DNA of 64,000 bases from Jiella soli (GCF_020615385.1 NZ_JAJAVB010000032.1:194806-258805); one strand, 5' to 3'. Shown: positions 24,102 through 33,662, counted from the stretch's first letter. The notes: generated by a model not told the origin, from the letters alone. Made by a program: numbers and translations.

Positions 24102-25583
24102 ATGACTAAAGTTCTGGAGCCTGCTCGTCCTCCCTCGCAGGCCCGCGACGCCGCGCATCCCCTCGTCAGGATGCGCGGCGTCGGCAAGTCCTACGGTCCC
24201 GTCCGTGCGCTGGAGGCGGTGGATTTCGAGTTGGCGCCGGACGAGGTGGTCGGTCTCGTGGGTCACAACGGCGCAGGCAAATCGACACTGATGAACATCC
24301 TCGCCGGCGTCGTCCAACGCACCGACGGCGATTTCCTGCTGGCAGACAGCCCGGTCGTGCGCTGGAGCGCTGCGGATGCGCATCGCCGCGGCATACGCTG
24401 CGTCTTTCAGGAGTTGTCGCTCTGCGCCAACCTTTCGCCCGCGGAGAACACCCGCATCGTCCACCGGAACCTTCGCGGGCTCGGATGGAGAAAGCGGGCA
24501 GGGGCGCTCATCACCGCGTCGCTCGATGCGATTTTCCCGGGCCACGGGATCGATCCGCATCAGGTCGTCGCGAGCCTGTCGATCGCCGAGCGGCAGATGG
24601 TGGAAATCGCCCGCGCCTATACCCAGACCGGAGAACCAATTCGCTGCGTCATCCTGGACGAGCCGACCTCGGCGCTCGGGCATGCGGCGACCGAGCAGCT
24701 CCTGGCGCACATTCGCCGGTCGGCGTCGAACGGCATTGCGTCGATCCTGATCACCCACCGGCTGAACGAGATCATCGCGATCTGCGACCGCGCCGTCGTC
24801 ATGGTCGACGGGAAGATCGTCGCGACGCGCCCCACCCAGGGACTCAGCCGCTCGGCGCTGGTCGAGCTGACCGGTCACATCGAGGCGCCGAGGGACCGCC
24901 AGACGAAAAAGCGAGTGGCGGCAGGCCAGCCCCTCGTCGATCATCGAACTGGCTTGACGCAGGACAAGCCCGTTCTGGCGAGCGCCGGTGAGATCGTGGG
25001 ATTTGCCGGCCTCGACGGTCACGGGCAGCGCGAGCGGCTTCGCGACGTGTACCGATCGATGAAGCGGGGGCATACGCCGGTGGCCTATGTTGCCGGCGAC
25101 CGCGGAACGGAAGGCGTGTTCGGCCTGTGGTCGATCGCCGACAACCTGACGGTCCGGAGCCTCAAGACACTTCGCCGCGGCGGCCTGATCTCCGACGAGG
25201 CGTCACGCGCTCTCGCCTCGACCTGGGCGAAAAAGCTTCAGGTGAAGGCACCCTCGATCGACACCCCGATCCTGTCGCTCAGCGGTGGCAACCAGCAGAA
25301 GGTCCTGTTCGCGAGGGCGCTTGCCTCGGACGCCGACGTCGTCTTCCTCGACGACCCGATGCGCGGCGTCGACGTGGGGACCAAGCAGGAAGTCTATCGG
25401 ATGATCCGGTCTGAGGCGGAGAAGGGGCGGTGTTTCGTGTGGTACACGACCGAGCTTGAGGAACTGACCAATTGCGACCGGATCTACGTATTCCGGGAGG
25501 GGCGGGCGGTCGTCGAGCTCGAGGGCGAGGCGATCGAGACGGGGCGGATCCTCGAAGCATCGTTCGGAGGCGGCAATGGCTGA
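24102..25583 (+). CDS. sugar ABC importer ATP-binding protein
   Basis: A 493-residue tandem ATPase of the RbsA/MglA type. Domain 1 has Walker A GHNGAGKST, signature LSIAERQMVEIARAY and Walker B VILDEPTSALG. Domain 2 carries the usual degenerate Walker A (GLDGHGQRE), then LSGGNQQKVLFARAL and VFLDDPMRGVDVG. The last position of the second Walker B reads DDP rather than DEP, so its catalytic glutamate is replaced; this suggests asymmetric ATP hydrolysis. It overlaps the next permease gene by 8 bases. Confidence 0.94.
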   Translation: MTKVLEPARPPSQARDAAHPLVRMRGVGKSYGPVRALEAVDFELAPDEVVGLVGHNGAGKSTLMNILAGVVQRTDGDFLLADSPVVRWSAADAHRRGIRCVFQELSLCANLSPAENTRIVHRNLRGLGWRKRAGALITASLDAIFPGHGIDPHQVVASLSIAERQMVEIARAYTQTGEPIRCVILDEPTSALGHAATEQLLAHIRRSASNGIASILITHRLNEIIAICDRAVVMVDGKIVATRPTQGLSRSALVELTGHIEAPRDRQTKKRVAAGQPLVDHRTGLTQDKPVLASAGEIVGFAGLDGHGQRERLRDVYRSMKRGHTPVAYVAGDRGTEGVFGLWSIADNLTVRSLKTLRRGGLISDEASRALASTWAKKLQVKAPSIDTPILSLSGGNQQKVLFARALASDADVVFLDDPMRGVDVGTKQEVYRMIRSEAEKGRCFVWYTTELEELTNCDRIYVFREGRAVVELEGEAIETGRILEASFGGGNG

Positions 25584-26541
25584 TATCGCCGCACCACGCC
25601 CTTCCCGCTCGCTTGCCGTCCCGCTCCGGCGCTGGACCGGCGTCGGGCTGCCGGCGCTCGCGCTTTTGATCATGCTGGCGGTCATCTTCTGGATCAGGCC
25701 CGCGGCGATGAGCTATTTCGGCTTCACGCTGCTGTTCAAGCTGGCGATCCCGCTCGTCTTTGCAGCGCTGGCGCAGATGCTGGTGGTCATGCTGGGCGAC
25801 ATCGACCTCGCCAATGGCGCCTTCGTCGGGCTGATCACCTGCGTCAGCGCGGTCTATCTCGCCGACCAGCCGCTCGTCGCCGTCGCGATCTACGTCCTCC
25901 TGATCGCCTGTTATGGGGGCGTCGGGCTGCTCATCCATATGCGCCAGCTTCCCTCGATCGTCGTCACGCTGGGCCTTTCCTTCATCTGGCTCGGGCTTGC
26001 GGTCATGATCCTGCCTGCGCCGGGCGGCCATGCGCCTGCCTGGCTGACGGCCTTCACGGGCTGGCGCCCGCCGCTCCTGCCGCTGCCTCTGTGGCTGGCG
26101 GCAGCGGCGGCACTGGCTGCGCATTTCGTCGTCAGCCGTTCTGCGATCGGCGCAGTGCTGCGGGGTGCCGGCGCCAATCCGCGGGCGGTGGAACGTTCCG
26201 GCTGGTCGGTGCTGGCCATCCGCGTCTCCGTCTATGCCGCATCCGGCTTCCTGGGGGTGCTGGCCGGCCTCCTCCTCACGGGGCTGACCACCTCCGGCGA
26301 TGCCAACATCGCTCCGGCCTATACGCTTCTTGGCGTCGGAGCGGTGATCCTCGGCGGCGGCGCCTTCACCGGCGGGATCGTGTCGCCTGTCGGCACGGTC
26401 ATCGGTGCCATGACCCTCGCGCTGGCGGGGTCGCTCCTGTCGTTCCTCGAGGTGCCGCCGACCTGGCAGATCGGTTCGCAGGGCTTCATCCTGTTCCTCG
26501 TTCTGGCCGGCCGCGTGCTTCTGGGAGACAAGCCGTCATGA
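25576..26541 (+). CDS. sugar ABC importer permease
   Basis: A 321-residue inner-membrane permease of the RbsC type with 8-10 hydrophobic segments. Family motifs: QMLVVMLGDIDLANGAFVGL, LPSIVVTLGLSFIWLGL, GAGANPRAVERSG and LGVGAVILGGGAFTGG. The start ATG lies inside the ATPase gene, and its stop overlaps the next permease start (ATGA). It probably pairs with the next permease as a heterodimer. Confidence 0.93.
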   Translation: MADIAAPRPSRSLAVPLRRWTGVGLPALALLIMLAVIFWIRPAAMSYFGFTLLFKLAIPLVFAALAQMLVVMLGDIDLANGAFVGLITCVSAVYLADQPLVAVAIYVLLIACYGGVGLLIHMRQLPSIVVTLGLSFIWLGLAVMILPAPGGHAPAWLTAFTGWRPPLLPLPLWLAAAAALAAHFVVSRSAIGAVLRGAGANPRAVERSGWSVLAIRVSVYAASGFLGVLAGLLLTGLTTSGDANIAPAYTLLGVGAVILGGGAFTGGIVSPVGTVIGAMTLALAGSLLSFLEVPPTWQIGSQGFILFLVLAGRVLLGDKPS

Positions 26542-27482
26542 CGACCCGCCGCCTGGCCTTGCCCGCGCCCTGGACCTACGGCTTCATCTTCGCGTTGGCG
26601 ATGTGGATCGCGACCACTGCCTATGCCGGATTCGGCAGCGCCGGAGCGACACTGTCCTCAGCCATCGTCTTCGGCGCCTTCAGCGTGGTGGTGGGAACCG
26701 GGCAGATGTTCGTCATCGCCTCAGGCCCAGGCAATATCGATCTGTCGATCCCGTCCGTCCTGACCCTTTCGGCCTATGTCTCGATGACGGCGATGGGCGG
26801 ACGGGACGATCTGGTCCTTGTCGGGCTGCTTGCCGCGCTCGCCGTCGGCGCGGCGGCCGGACTCCTCAACTTCCTGGCCATCACCTTGCTGAAGCTGCCG
26901 CCGATCATCGCGACGCTCGCCTGGAGCCTGGTCTTCCAGTCCTTCGCGTTCAACTTCGGCGGCGAGGCGACCCTGAAGCCGCCGCTTCTTCTGTCGCAAT
27001 TCGCCGTCTGGCGCGTCGCCGGCATCCAGGTGATGCCGCTCGCGGTGATCGTCGTGACTCTGGCCGCGGCCGTGGCGCTCCGGCGCAGCGTCTGGGGACG
27101 CCAGCTCCTCGCCGTCGGGCAGAGCGAACCGGCTGCCATCTTCGCCGGGATTCCGGTCAGACGCGTGCGCCTTGCAGCCTACATCCTGTGCGGTACCATG
27201 GCAGGCCTTGCGGCCTTTCTGCTGGCGGGCTTCACCGGTGGTGCGGCGCTCAACATGGGCGACGCCTATCTCCTGGAATCGATCGCGGTCGTCGTCCTCG
27301 GCGGCACGAGCATCGCCGGCGGTCAGGCCAATGCGGTCGGCATCTGGGGCGCGGCACTGTTCTTCAACCTGATGGCGACCATGCTGAACACTTTCGGTAT
27401 CGAGGTCGGGGTTCGTCTCTTCCTGACGGGGGTCCTGATCATCCTCATCGTCGCAGCGGTGCCGCGGGGGAGAACGACCTGA
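26538..27482 (+). CDS. sugar ABC importer permease
   Basis: A 314-residue inner-membrane permease and second channel subunit of the importer. Motifs: GTGQMFVIASGPGNIDLSIP near residue 55, LPPIIATLAWSLVFQ, VGQSEPAAIFAGIPVRRV and VVVLGGTSIAGGQANAVG. It is coupled to the previous permease by a 4-base overlap and followed after one base by the cyclase-family gene. Confidence 0.93.
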   Translation: MTTRRLALPAPWTYGFIFALAMWIATTAYAGFGSAGATLSSAIVFGAFSVVVGTGQMFVIASGPGNIDLSIPSVLTLSAYVSMTAMGGRDDLVLVGLLAALAVGAAAGLLNFLAITLLKLPPIIATLAWSLVFQSFAFNFGGEATLKPPLLLSQFAVWRVAGIQVMPLAVIVVTLAAAVALRRSVWGRQLLAVGQSEPAAIFAGIPVRRVRLAAYILCGTMAGLAAFLLAGFTGGAALNMGDAYLLESIAVVVLGGTSIAGGQANAVGIWGAALFFNLMATMLNTFGIEVGVRLFLTGVLIILIVAAVPRGRTT

Positions 27483-27483
27483 C

Positions 27484-28197
27484 ATGGATCGCATGGAATT
27501 CCCTTTGGATGCCGAGGTCGAGCTGATCGACCTCACGCATCCGATGAAGCCGGGAATGCCGACCTGGCCGACGCATCCGCACTTCTGTCAGGAAATCGCC
27601 GAGTCCTACGACCGCGGCGACGTCGCCTGCAATCACCGGCTCGAGATGAGCGAGCACACCGGCACGCACTTCGACGCCCCGCTGCACTTCGTGCGCGGCG
27701 GCGCTTCGATCCTCGACATGCCGCTGGGGCGCTTCTTCGGGCGTCTGGCGACCATTTCCTGCACCGACTGTGCTCCGTGCGAGCTGGTCGTCCCGGATCG
27801 CATCCGCCGGTTCGAGGAAGACCATGGGTCGCTTGCCGCGGGCGACGCGGTGCTGTTTCACTTCGGCTGGGACCGCTTTTGGGCCGATCCGGCGATGCAC
27901 CCGCGCTTCCTCGCGGACTGGCCGGGGCTGTCGGCGGAGGCAAGCGAACTTCTCGTGGAACGGCGCGCGGGCATCGTCGGATCCGACTGCCTCTCCATCG
28001 ACGGCTTCGCCAACACCACCTTCCCCGCCCACCGCATCCTTCTCAGAGCGGCCGTCCTCGTCGGCGAAAATTTCGCCAATCTGGGACGGCTGCCTGCCTA
28101 CTGCCATCTTGCCGCGCTGCCGCTGGCGATCGAGGGCGGGTCCGGCGCCCCGGCACGGGCGGTGGCCTTCGTGCGCACGGGCAAGGGACGGTCCTGA
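27484..28197 (+). CDS. cyclase-family (kynurenine-formamidase-like) hydrolase
   Basis: A 237-residue metal-dependent hydrolase of the 'putative cyclase' family. The metal-binding signature HxGTHxDxPxH is intact as HTGTHFDAPLHF around residue 58, and DLTHPMKPGMPTWP forms the N-terminal strand. Characterised members hydrolyse amides or lactones, such as N-formylkynurenine. In a sugar-acid operon a lactonase role is plausible, but this is inferred. It starts right after the permease stop and ends 126 bases before uxuA. Confidence 0.85.
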   Translation: MDRMEFPLDAEVELIDLTHPMKPGMPTWPTHPHFCQEIAESYDRGDVACNHRLEMSEHTGTHFDAPLHFVRGGASILDMPLGRFFGRLATISCTDCAPCELVVPDRIRRFEEDHGSLAAGDAVLFHFGWDRFWADPAMHPRFLADWPGLSAEASELLVERRAGIVGSDCLSIDGFANTTFPAHRILLRAAVLVGENFANLGRLPAYCHLAALPLAIEGGSGAPARAVAFVRTGKGRS

Positions 28198-28323
28198 CCG
28201 GCCGAGACATGTCCTTCGACGCATGGACGTCGGTGGCCGGACACGAGAGGGCAGGTGCGACCCGCCCGATTTCGGCCGCCGCACCATTCGCATATTTCGA
28301 GTAGATCACGAAGGAGACGAACA

Positions 28324-29541
28324 GTGCGTCAGACATGGCGATGGTTCGGGCCGAACGATCTGGTCCAGATCGATGACATGCTGCAGGCGGGCGTCGAAGG
28401 CGTCGTGTCGGCGCTTCACCATGTTCCGACCGGCGCGGTCTGGACGCCGGAGGCGATCGCGACGCGGCATCGCGAAATCGCGACACGGCGGGACGGCTCG
28501 CCCTCGGGCCTTGCCTGGGAAGTCGTCGAGAGCCTGCCGGTCTCGGAGGACGTCAAGAAGCAGCGCGGCGAGTGGCGCGAGCACATCGCCAACTACAAGA
28601 CCAGCCTGCGGCACCTGAAGGACGCGGGCATCGAGACAATCTGCTACAATTTCATGCCGGTCCTCGACTGGACCCGGACGGATCTCGCCTACCGGCTGCC
28701 GCACGGCGGCACCTGCATGCGGTTCGACGTCTACGACTTCGCGGCCTTCGACATCTTCATCCTGAAGCGGGCCGGTAGCCGCGAGACCTTCCCCGAGGCG
28801 GTCGTTGCGATCGCCGAGGAGCGCTTCGCCGCGATGAGCGAGGCCCGGAAGGTGGAACTCGCCGGAAACGTCGTCTTCGGGCTGCCTGGGGCGGCCGAAC
28901 ATTTCTCGCTCGACGACGTCAGACATCATCTCGCAGAATATGGCGATATCGACGAGGCGCGGCTGCGCTCCCACTTCATCGCCTTTCTGGAGGAAGTTGC
29001 CCCGGTCGCGGACGACCTCGGCGTGCGGCTGTGCTGCCACCCGGACGACCCGCCGTTCCCGTTGCTCGGCCTGCCGCGCGTCATGTCGACGGAGGCGCAC
29101 TACAAGGCGGTCATGGACGCGGTCGATCTGCTTGCCAATGGCATCACGCTTTGCTCTGGCTCGCTCGGCGTGCGGGCGGACAACGATCTGCCGGGCATGA
29201 TGGACCGGCTCGGCGACAGGGTGCACTTCCTGCATCTGCGCAATACGACACGCGAGATGGAGGGGCTCTACGGCTCCTTCCACGAGGCGGAGCATTTGGG
29301 CGGCGACACCGACATGGTGGCGCTCTTGGCGGCAGCGCTCCGGGAAGAGAAACGGCGGCGCGATGCCGGGCGCGGCGATGTCTCGATCCCCTTTCGTCCC
29401 GATCACGGCCAGGACATTCTCGACGACCTCGGCCGCAAGGCGCAGCCGGGCTACCCGGCGATCGGTCGCCTCAAGGGGTTGGCCGAGCTGCGCGGCGTCA
29501 TCGCCGCGCTGGCTCATCCGGTCGTAGATTCGGCGGCCTGA
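28324..29541 (+). CDS. uxuA: mannonate dehydratase
   Basis: A 405-residue UxuA-family enzyme that dehydrates D-mannonate to 2-keto-3-deoxygluconate in hexuronate breakdown. Recognised from MRQTWRWFGPNDLVQIDDML, IETICYNFMPVLDWTRTDL, the metal/active-site segment LCCHPDDPPFPLLGLPR, SGSLGVRADND, FLHLRNTTRE and FRPDHGQDIL. The start is GTG at 28324, with GAAGGAGACGAACA in front; the upstream extension is arginine-rich and improbable. The enzyme anchors the functional guess for this locus as uronate/aldonate use. A strong terminator follows. Confidence 0.94.
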   Translation: MRQTWRWFGPNDLVQIDDMLQAGVEGVVSALHHVPTGAVWTPEAIATRHREIATRRDGSPSGLAWEVVESLPVSEDVKKQRGEWREHIANYKTSLRHLKDAGIETICYNFMPVLDWTRTDLAYRLPHGGTCMRFDVYDFAAFDIFILKRAGSRETFPEAVVAIAEERFAAMSEARKVELAGNVVFGLPGAAEHFSLDDVRHHLAEYGDIDEARLRSHFIAFLEEVAPVADDLGVRLCCHPDDPPFPLLGLPRVMSTEAHYKAVMDAVDLLANGITLCSGSLGVRADNDLPGMMDRLGDRVHFLHLRNTTREMEGLYGSFHEAEHLGGDTDMVALLAAALREEKRRRDAGRGDVSIPFRPDHGQDILDDLGRKAQPGYPAIGRLKGLAELRGVIAALAHPVVDSAA

Positions 29542-29580
29542 TCGGCGGGTATTCGAACCGCCGAGCGCTACACACTCCAC

Positions 29581-29629
29581 AACGAGAAAAGCGTCCGACG
29601 CCTTGCCAGCGTCGGACGCTTTTCTCGTT
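29581..29629. terminator. perfect 21-bp inverted repeat, bidirectional terminator
   Basis: Two perfectly complementary 21-base arms (29581-29601 and 29609-29629) flank a 7-base loop CTTGCCA. The GC-rich upper stem and AAAA/TTTT at the stem base allow termination from both sides. It sits between convergent uxuA and the TRAP large permease gene. Confidence 0.92.
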
Positions 29630-29647
29630 TCTGCGCCGGTGCGGAGG

Positions 29648-30922
29648 TCAGAAGAACAGGCTGGGCAGCCAGAGCGACAGCGCCGGAATGAACGAGACCA
29701 GCATCAGGACGAGGATGTTGCAGAGGAGGAACGGCAGGATCTCCCGGCTGACCTGGCTGAGGGAAACCTTGCCGATATTTCCGGCGACGAACAGGCAGAT
29801 GCCTACCGGCGGCGTGGTCAGGCCGAGCATCAGGTTGATGACTGCGATCATCGCGAAGTGGATCGGGTCGATGCCGACCTGCGTCGCGACGGCGAGCAGC
29901 GGCGGGAACAGGATGATCAGCGCCGCGATCGTCTCCATAAAGGTCCCGACGATCAGCAGCAGGATATTGATGAAGATGATGATCATGTACTTGTTGTCGG
30001 TGACCGACAGCATGGCCGCGGCGATCGCCTGTGGGATCTGCTCGCTCGTGAGGATCCAGCCGAAGACGCTGGCAAGGCCCACGAGGAGGATCAGCGCACC
30101 GGAACCGATCGCGCTTTCCAGCATGATGCCGGGCAGGTCTCGGAGCCGAAACCCCTTGTAGACGAATAGCCCGATGACGAAGGCGTAGAGGCAGGCGACG
30201 ACCGACGCCTCGGTCGGGGTGAAGTAGCCGCCGACGATGCCGAAGAGGATGATGAAAGTCATCAGGATCGCCCAGAAGGCGGCCTTGCCCGCCGACAGGA
30301 CCTCCCGGAAACCTGCCCACGCTCCCTTCGGATACTTGCGCAGCCGCGCCATGATGTAGACTGTCAGCATCATGCCGATGCCCATCATCAGGCCCGGGAT
30401 CGCGCCCGCGAGGAACATGCGACCGACGGAGAGGCCGGTCAGCGTACCGACGATGATCATTGGCACCGAGGGCGGGATGATCGGCCCGACGGTCGAGGCC
30501 GCCGCCGTCAATGCGCTCGCAAAGGCGGCGCCGTAGCCGGATTTCTTCATCGCCGGGATCATCACGGCGCCGATCGACGCCGTCTCGGCGACCGCCGTGC
30601 CGGAGATGCCGGCGAAGATCATCGAGCCCGCAACGTTGGCGAGACCCAGCCCGCCGCGGATGTGCCCGAAAAGGGCGTTGCCGAACCGCACGATCTGGTC
30701 GGTGATGCCGCCGCCGTTCATCAAATTGCCGGCCAGCACGAAGCCGGGAATGCAGAGGAGGACGAAGCTGTCCATGCCGGAATAGAGGAACTGCGCCACC
30801 ACCGTGAGGTCGATGTCGGCGAGCCAGAGATAGACCGCCGAGGCAACGCCGAGCGTGATGGCGACGGGAACCCCTAGGAGCAGACAGACGACAAAACTGC
30901 CGAACAGCGCCGCGATCAGCAT
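29648..30922 (-). CDS. dctM: TRAP transporter large permease (DctM family)
   Basis: A 424-residue inner-membrane subunit with ~12 helices that drives sodium-coupled uptake of organic or sugar acids. Typical motifs: GVPVAITLGVASAVYLW, IPGFVLAGNLMNGGGITDQI, ANVAGSMIFAGISGTAVAE, PPSVPMIIVGTLTGLSVG and AVINLMLGLTTPPVGICLFV. It is last of the four-gene operon and coupled by one base to the small permease. Substrate specificity lies in the binding protein at 31581. Confidence 0.95.
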   Translation of the reverse strand: MLIAALFGSFVVCLLLGVPVAITLGVASAVYLWLADIDLTVVAQFLYSGMDSFVLLCIPGFVLAGNLMNGGGITDQIVRFGNALFGHIRGGLGLANVAGSMIFAGISGTAVAETASIGAVMIPAMKKSGYGAAFASALTAAASTVGPIIPPSVPMIIVGTLTGLSVGRMFLAGAIPGLMMGIGMMLTVYIMARLRKYPKGAWAGFREVLSAGKAAFWAILMTFIILFGIVGGYFTPTEASVVACLYAFVIGLFVYKGFRLRDLPGIMLESAIGSGALILLVGLASVFGWILTSEQIPQAIAAAMLSVTDNKYMIIIFINILLLIVGTFMETIAALIILFPPLLAVATQVGIDPIHFAMIAVINLMLGLTTPPVGICLFVAGNIGKVSLSQVSREILPFLLCNILVLMLVSFIPALSLWLPSLFF

Positions 30923-31416
30923 CAGAGCATCTCCTCGTGCTGCATGGGTTTGCCGAAGCCGAAGAGACGCGCCAGGGTGAACAGGGCGAGCGCGACGGGG
31001 ATGATCAGGATCGTGACGTAGATCACCGTCATCGGCACGTCGAAGGAGCGGGCGCGCTCGCCGACGCTGTTGGCGACATAGGCGTAGGCGCCGGGAATGA
31101 TGACGATGCAGAACAGGATCACGATGATGTCGGCGAGGCGGGCGATGACCCGCTGCGCCGCCGCGGGCAGGGCGCTGGTCACAAGGTCGACATTGACGAG
31201 TTCGCCGTAGAGCGCCGCCAAGCCGCAGGAGAAGGCGACGAGATAGAGCAGGGCGAAGCGCGCCACCTCCTCGGTCCAGGCAGGGGCGGAAACCCCAGGC
31301 AACCGCCCGAGCACCTGAAGCGTCACCACCGCGATCAGGACTGCGAAGGACAGGATCGTTCCCGCCTTGCAGAGACCGGCCAGTGCCGCGACCAGTGCGG
31401 CGAGTATCCTCTGCAT
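30922..31416 (-). CDS. dctQ: TRAP transporter small permease (DctQ family)
   Basis: A 164-residue membrane protein with four predicted helices. It shows LQVLGRLPGVSAPAWTEEVA followed by RFALLYLVAFSCGLAALYG, a DctQ hallmark, and a late GERARSFDVPMTVIY segment. The start at 31416 is set by GGGGGAGGCATCACG; a longer frame to 31569 is arginine-rich and unlikely. Its stop overlaps the DctM start (TGATG). Confidence 0.92.
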   Translation of the reverse strand: MQRILAALVAALAGLCKAGTILSFAVLIAVVTLQVLGRLPGVSAPAWTEEVARFALLYLVAFSCGLAALYGELVNVDLVTSALPAAAQRVIARLADIIVILFCIVIIPGAYAYVANSVGERARSFDVPMTVIYVTILIIPVALALFTLARLFGFGKPMQHEEML

Positions 31417-31560
31417 CGTGATGCCTCCCCCCTTGGTGACCATTGGGCAGCGCCTGCGGCGGTTACCCTTCGGCGTGTGGCGGGACGCATCCCGGACGTG
31501 CCTCCGCCTCGCCTCGGGCGCCGTCCGCGCGTGAAACGGAGCCCGACGCGAAAGGCGCCG

Positions 31561-31576
31561 GGCCGCCATCGCGGCC
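31561..31576 (-). terminator. short hairpin downstream of TRAP binding-protein gene
   Basis: GGCCGC-CATC-GCGGCC forms a perfect 6-bp stem just after the dctP stop. Together with another short inverted repeat nearby (CGGGA-CGCA-TCCCG) it may protect or attenuate the mRNA between dctP and dctQ. There is no T run. Confidence 0.4.
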
Positions 31577-31580
31577 TCGC

Positions 31581-32573
31581 CTATTTCGCGGCGAGAATTT
31601 CCTTGTAGAGCGGCACGATCTCGGGGTTCAGCGAGGCGGCAACCGCTTCCTTGCCCTTCTGGGCGAAAGCCTCCTTATCGACCTCGACGAAGGTCATGCC
31701 TTCCTTCTGGAGCTGGTCGCGGAATTTCTTCTCGTCGGCGAGGAACAGCTGACGCTCGAAGTCCTGGGCGACCTTGGCCGCCTCGCGAACCGCCTTCTGC
31801 TGGTCCTCGGTGAGCTTCTTCATCGTCCGCTCGCCGCCGGCGAGATAGATCCAGCTGAGGACGTGATCCGTCATGTTCACGTATTCCTGGACTTCGTAGA
31901 AGCTCGCCGACTGGATCAGGGCCAGCGGGTTCTCCTGAGCGTCGATGACGTGGCTTTGCAGTGCGGTGAAGACTTCGGAGAACGCCAGCGGTGTCGGCTT
32001 GGCGCCCAGCGCCTCCCAGAAGGAGACGAAGAGCGGCACGTTCGGCACGCGCATCTTCAGGCCGTTCAGATCGGCCGGCGTCTTGATCGGGCGGTTCGAG
32101 GTGAGTTCGCGCGGACCGCGGACGAACCAGGTCAGCGGCACGAGATGCGCCTTCTCCTGGATCGCCTTGGCGATTTTTTCGCCGATCTGTCCATCGACGA
32201 CCGTCTTCATCTGGTCGAGGTCGCGAATGGCGTAGGGCACGGCCAGAAGCGCCGCGTAGGGCGTCCAGTTCTGCAGGGACTCGCCGGTGATGGTGAAGTC
32301 GACGGTGCCGAGCTGCAGGCCCTTGATCAGGTCGGTTTCCTTGCCGAGCTGCTCGTTCGGGAAGACCTGCACCTCGATCTCGCCATTGGTGCGCTGCTTC
32401 ACCTCTTCGGCGAACTTCAGCGACGCCTTGTGCCAGCTGTTCTCCTCGTTCGCGAGATGGCCGAGCTTCAGCGTGCGCGTGGCGGCGCGGGCCCTGATGA
32501 TGGATGCCGACGTGACACCGGCGGCGAGGGCGCCGCCGACAAATGTGCGGCGGGAAATCGGGAAGTCTCTCAT
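31581..32573 (-). CDS. dctP: TRAP transporter substrate-binding protein (DctP family)
   Basis: A 330-residue periplasmic protein. The N-terminus MRDFPISRRTFVGGALAAG is a twin-arginine-type signal ending near RARAATR. The DctP fold is indicated by LKLGHLANEENSWHKASLKF, VFPNEQLGKETDLIKGLQLG, LNGLKMRVPNVPLF with the substrate-carboxylate-binding arginine, and QENPLALIQSASFYEVQEYV. The start at 32573 has GAGGAGGAACAAG before it. It probably binds a sugar acid, given the neighbouring dehydrogenase and the uxuA regulon. Confidence 0.94.
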   Translation of the reverse strand: MRDFPISRRTFVGGALAAGVTSASIIRARAATRTLKLGHLANEENSWHKASLKFAEEVKQRTNGEIEVQVFPNEQLGKETDLIKGLQLGTVDFTITGESLQNWTPYAALLAVPYAIRDLDQMKTVVDGQIGEKIAKAIQEKAHLVPLTWFVRGPRELTSNRPIKTPADLNGLKMRVPNVPLFVSFWEALGAKPTPLAFSEVFTALQSHVIDAQENPLALIQSASFYEVQEYVNMTDHVLSWIYLAGGERTMKKLTEDQQKAVREAAKVAQDFERQLFLADEKKFRDQLQKEGMTFVEVDKEAFAQKGKEAVAASLNPEIVPLYKEILAAK

Positions 32574-32642
32574 GCCTTGTTCCTCCTCAAATCGGCCGTC
32601 CTCATTTCGGCCTGGTTGCACCGGATCGGTGCCATCCGCATC

Positions 32643-33662
32643 TCACTCCTGAAAGTCGAGCTGCACCTTGATCGTCTGGTCCGGCGAGTTCTCGATCAGA
32701 CGCAGCGCGTCGGCGACTTCCGAGGCCCGGAACGTCTGGGTGATCATGGCGCCCGGCTTCAGCCGTCCGTCACCCAGCCAGGACAGCACCTCGGGCAGCA
32801 GCCGCCGGCTGAGGCGAGAGCCGACCAGCGTCAGTTCCTTCCTGACGATTTCCTGCTGCGAGACGTTGGAAGGAGCCGGCGAGAAACCCAGGATCCCGAT
32901 GCGTCCCGCAGGGCTCGCGATGCGGCAGGCCTCGTCGAGAAGGCGCGGCACACCCGCGCCGTCGATCACCACCGTCGGCCCCAGCCCATCCGTCTCTCCC
33001 GCGACGCTGGCCGGGATGTCGTCCTGACCGGATATGAGAAGCCTGTCGGCGCCAAAGCCCTCGGCCCGCTCCAGGCGCTTGATATCCGGGTCGGCGATGA
33101 CTGTCCGGGCGCCCTTCAGCTTCGCCACCTGCAGAACCGTAAGGCCGACTGTGCCGGCGCCGTAGATGAGCACCGTATCTTCGGGGCCGCAGGCGGTTCG
33201 TGACAGGACATTGGCGGCGATCGAGAACGGTTCAGCCAGCGCCGCTATGGCGAGGGAGAGCCTGTCCGGGATCTTCACGGCATTGGTCGCCGGGACGCAG
33301 ACCAGCTGCTGGAAGCCGCCGTCCCGATGAACGCCCATGACCTCGAGATTGGCGCAGACGTTCGGCCGTCCGACGCGGCAGGGATAACAATGGCCACAAG
33401 CGATCACCGGATCCGCAACGACCCTGTCGCCGGCCTCGAAGTCCTCGACGCCGTCGCCAACTGCCTCGACGACGCCAGCAAACTCATGACCGATGACGCG
33501 GGGGTATCGGGCGAAGGGGTTGGATCCGTGGAAGATGTGGATGTCGGATCCGCAAATTCCGCCGCGAACCACGCGCATTAGAACTTGACCGGCCGCAGGC
33601 CGAGGGACCTCTCGCTCGAGAACCTCGACGAGATGAGGTTCTGGAACCGAGATCGCTAGCAT
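32643..33662 (-). CDS. zinc-dependent alcohol dehydrogenase (RspB/idonate-dehydrogenase-like)
   Basis: A 339-residue medium-chain dehydrogenase. Catalytic zinc ligands are in GGICGSDIH and GHEFAGVV, the structural zinc cysteines in CGHCYPCRVGRPNVC, and the NAD-binding motif is YGAGTVGLTVLQVAK. Related enzymes oxidise sugar acids or polyols such as L-gulonate or L-idonate. It is first in the TRAP operon, with GGAGG upstream of the ATG at 33662. A role in oxidising the imported acid toward the uxuA pathway is inferred. Confidence 0.92.
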   Translation of the reverse strand: MLAISVPEPHLVEVLEREVPRPAAGQVLMRVVRGGICGSDIHIFHGSNPFARYPRVIGHEFAGVVEAVGDGVEDFEAGDRVVADPVIACGHCYPCRVGRPNVCANLEVMGVHRDGGFQQLVCVPATNAVKIPDRLSLAIAALAEPFSIAANVLSRTACGPEDTVLIYGAGTVGLTVLQVAKLKGARTVIADPDIKRLERAEGFGADRLLISGQDDIPASVAGETDGLGPTVVIDGAGVPRLLDEACRIASPAGRIGILGFSPAPSNVSQQEIVRKELTLVGSRLSRRLLPEVLSWLGDGRLKPGAMITQTFRASEVADALRLIENSPDQTIKVQLDFQE

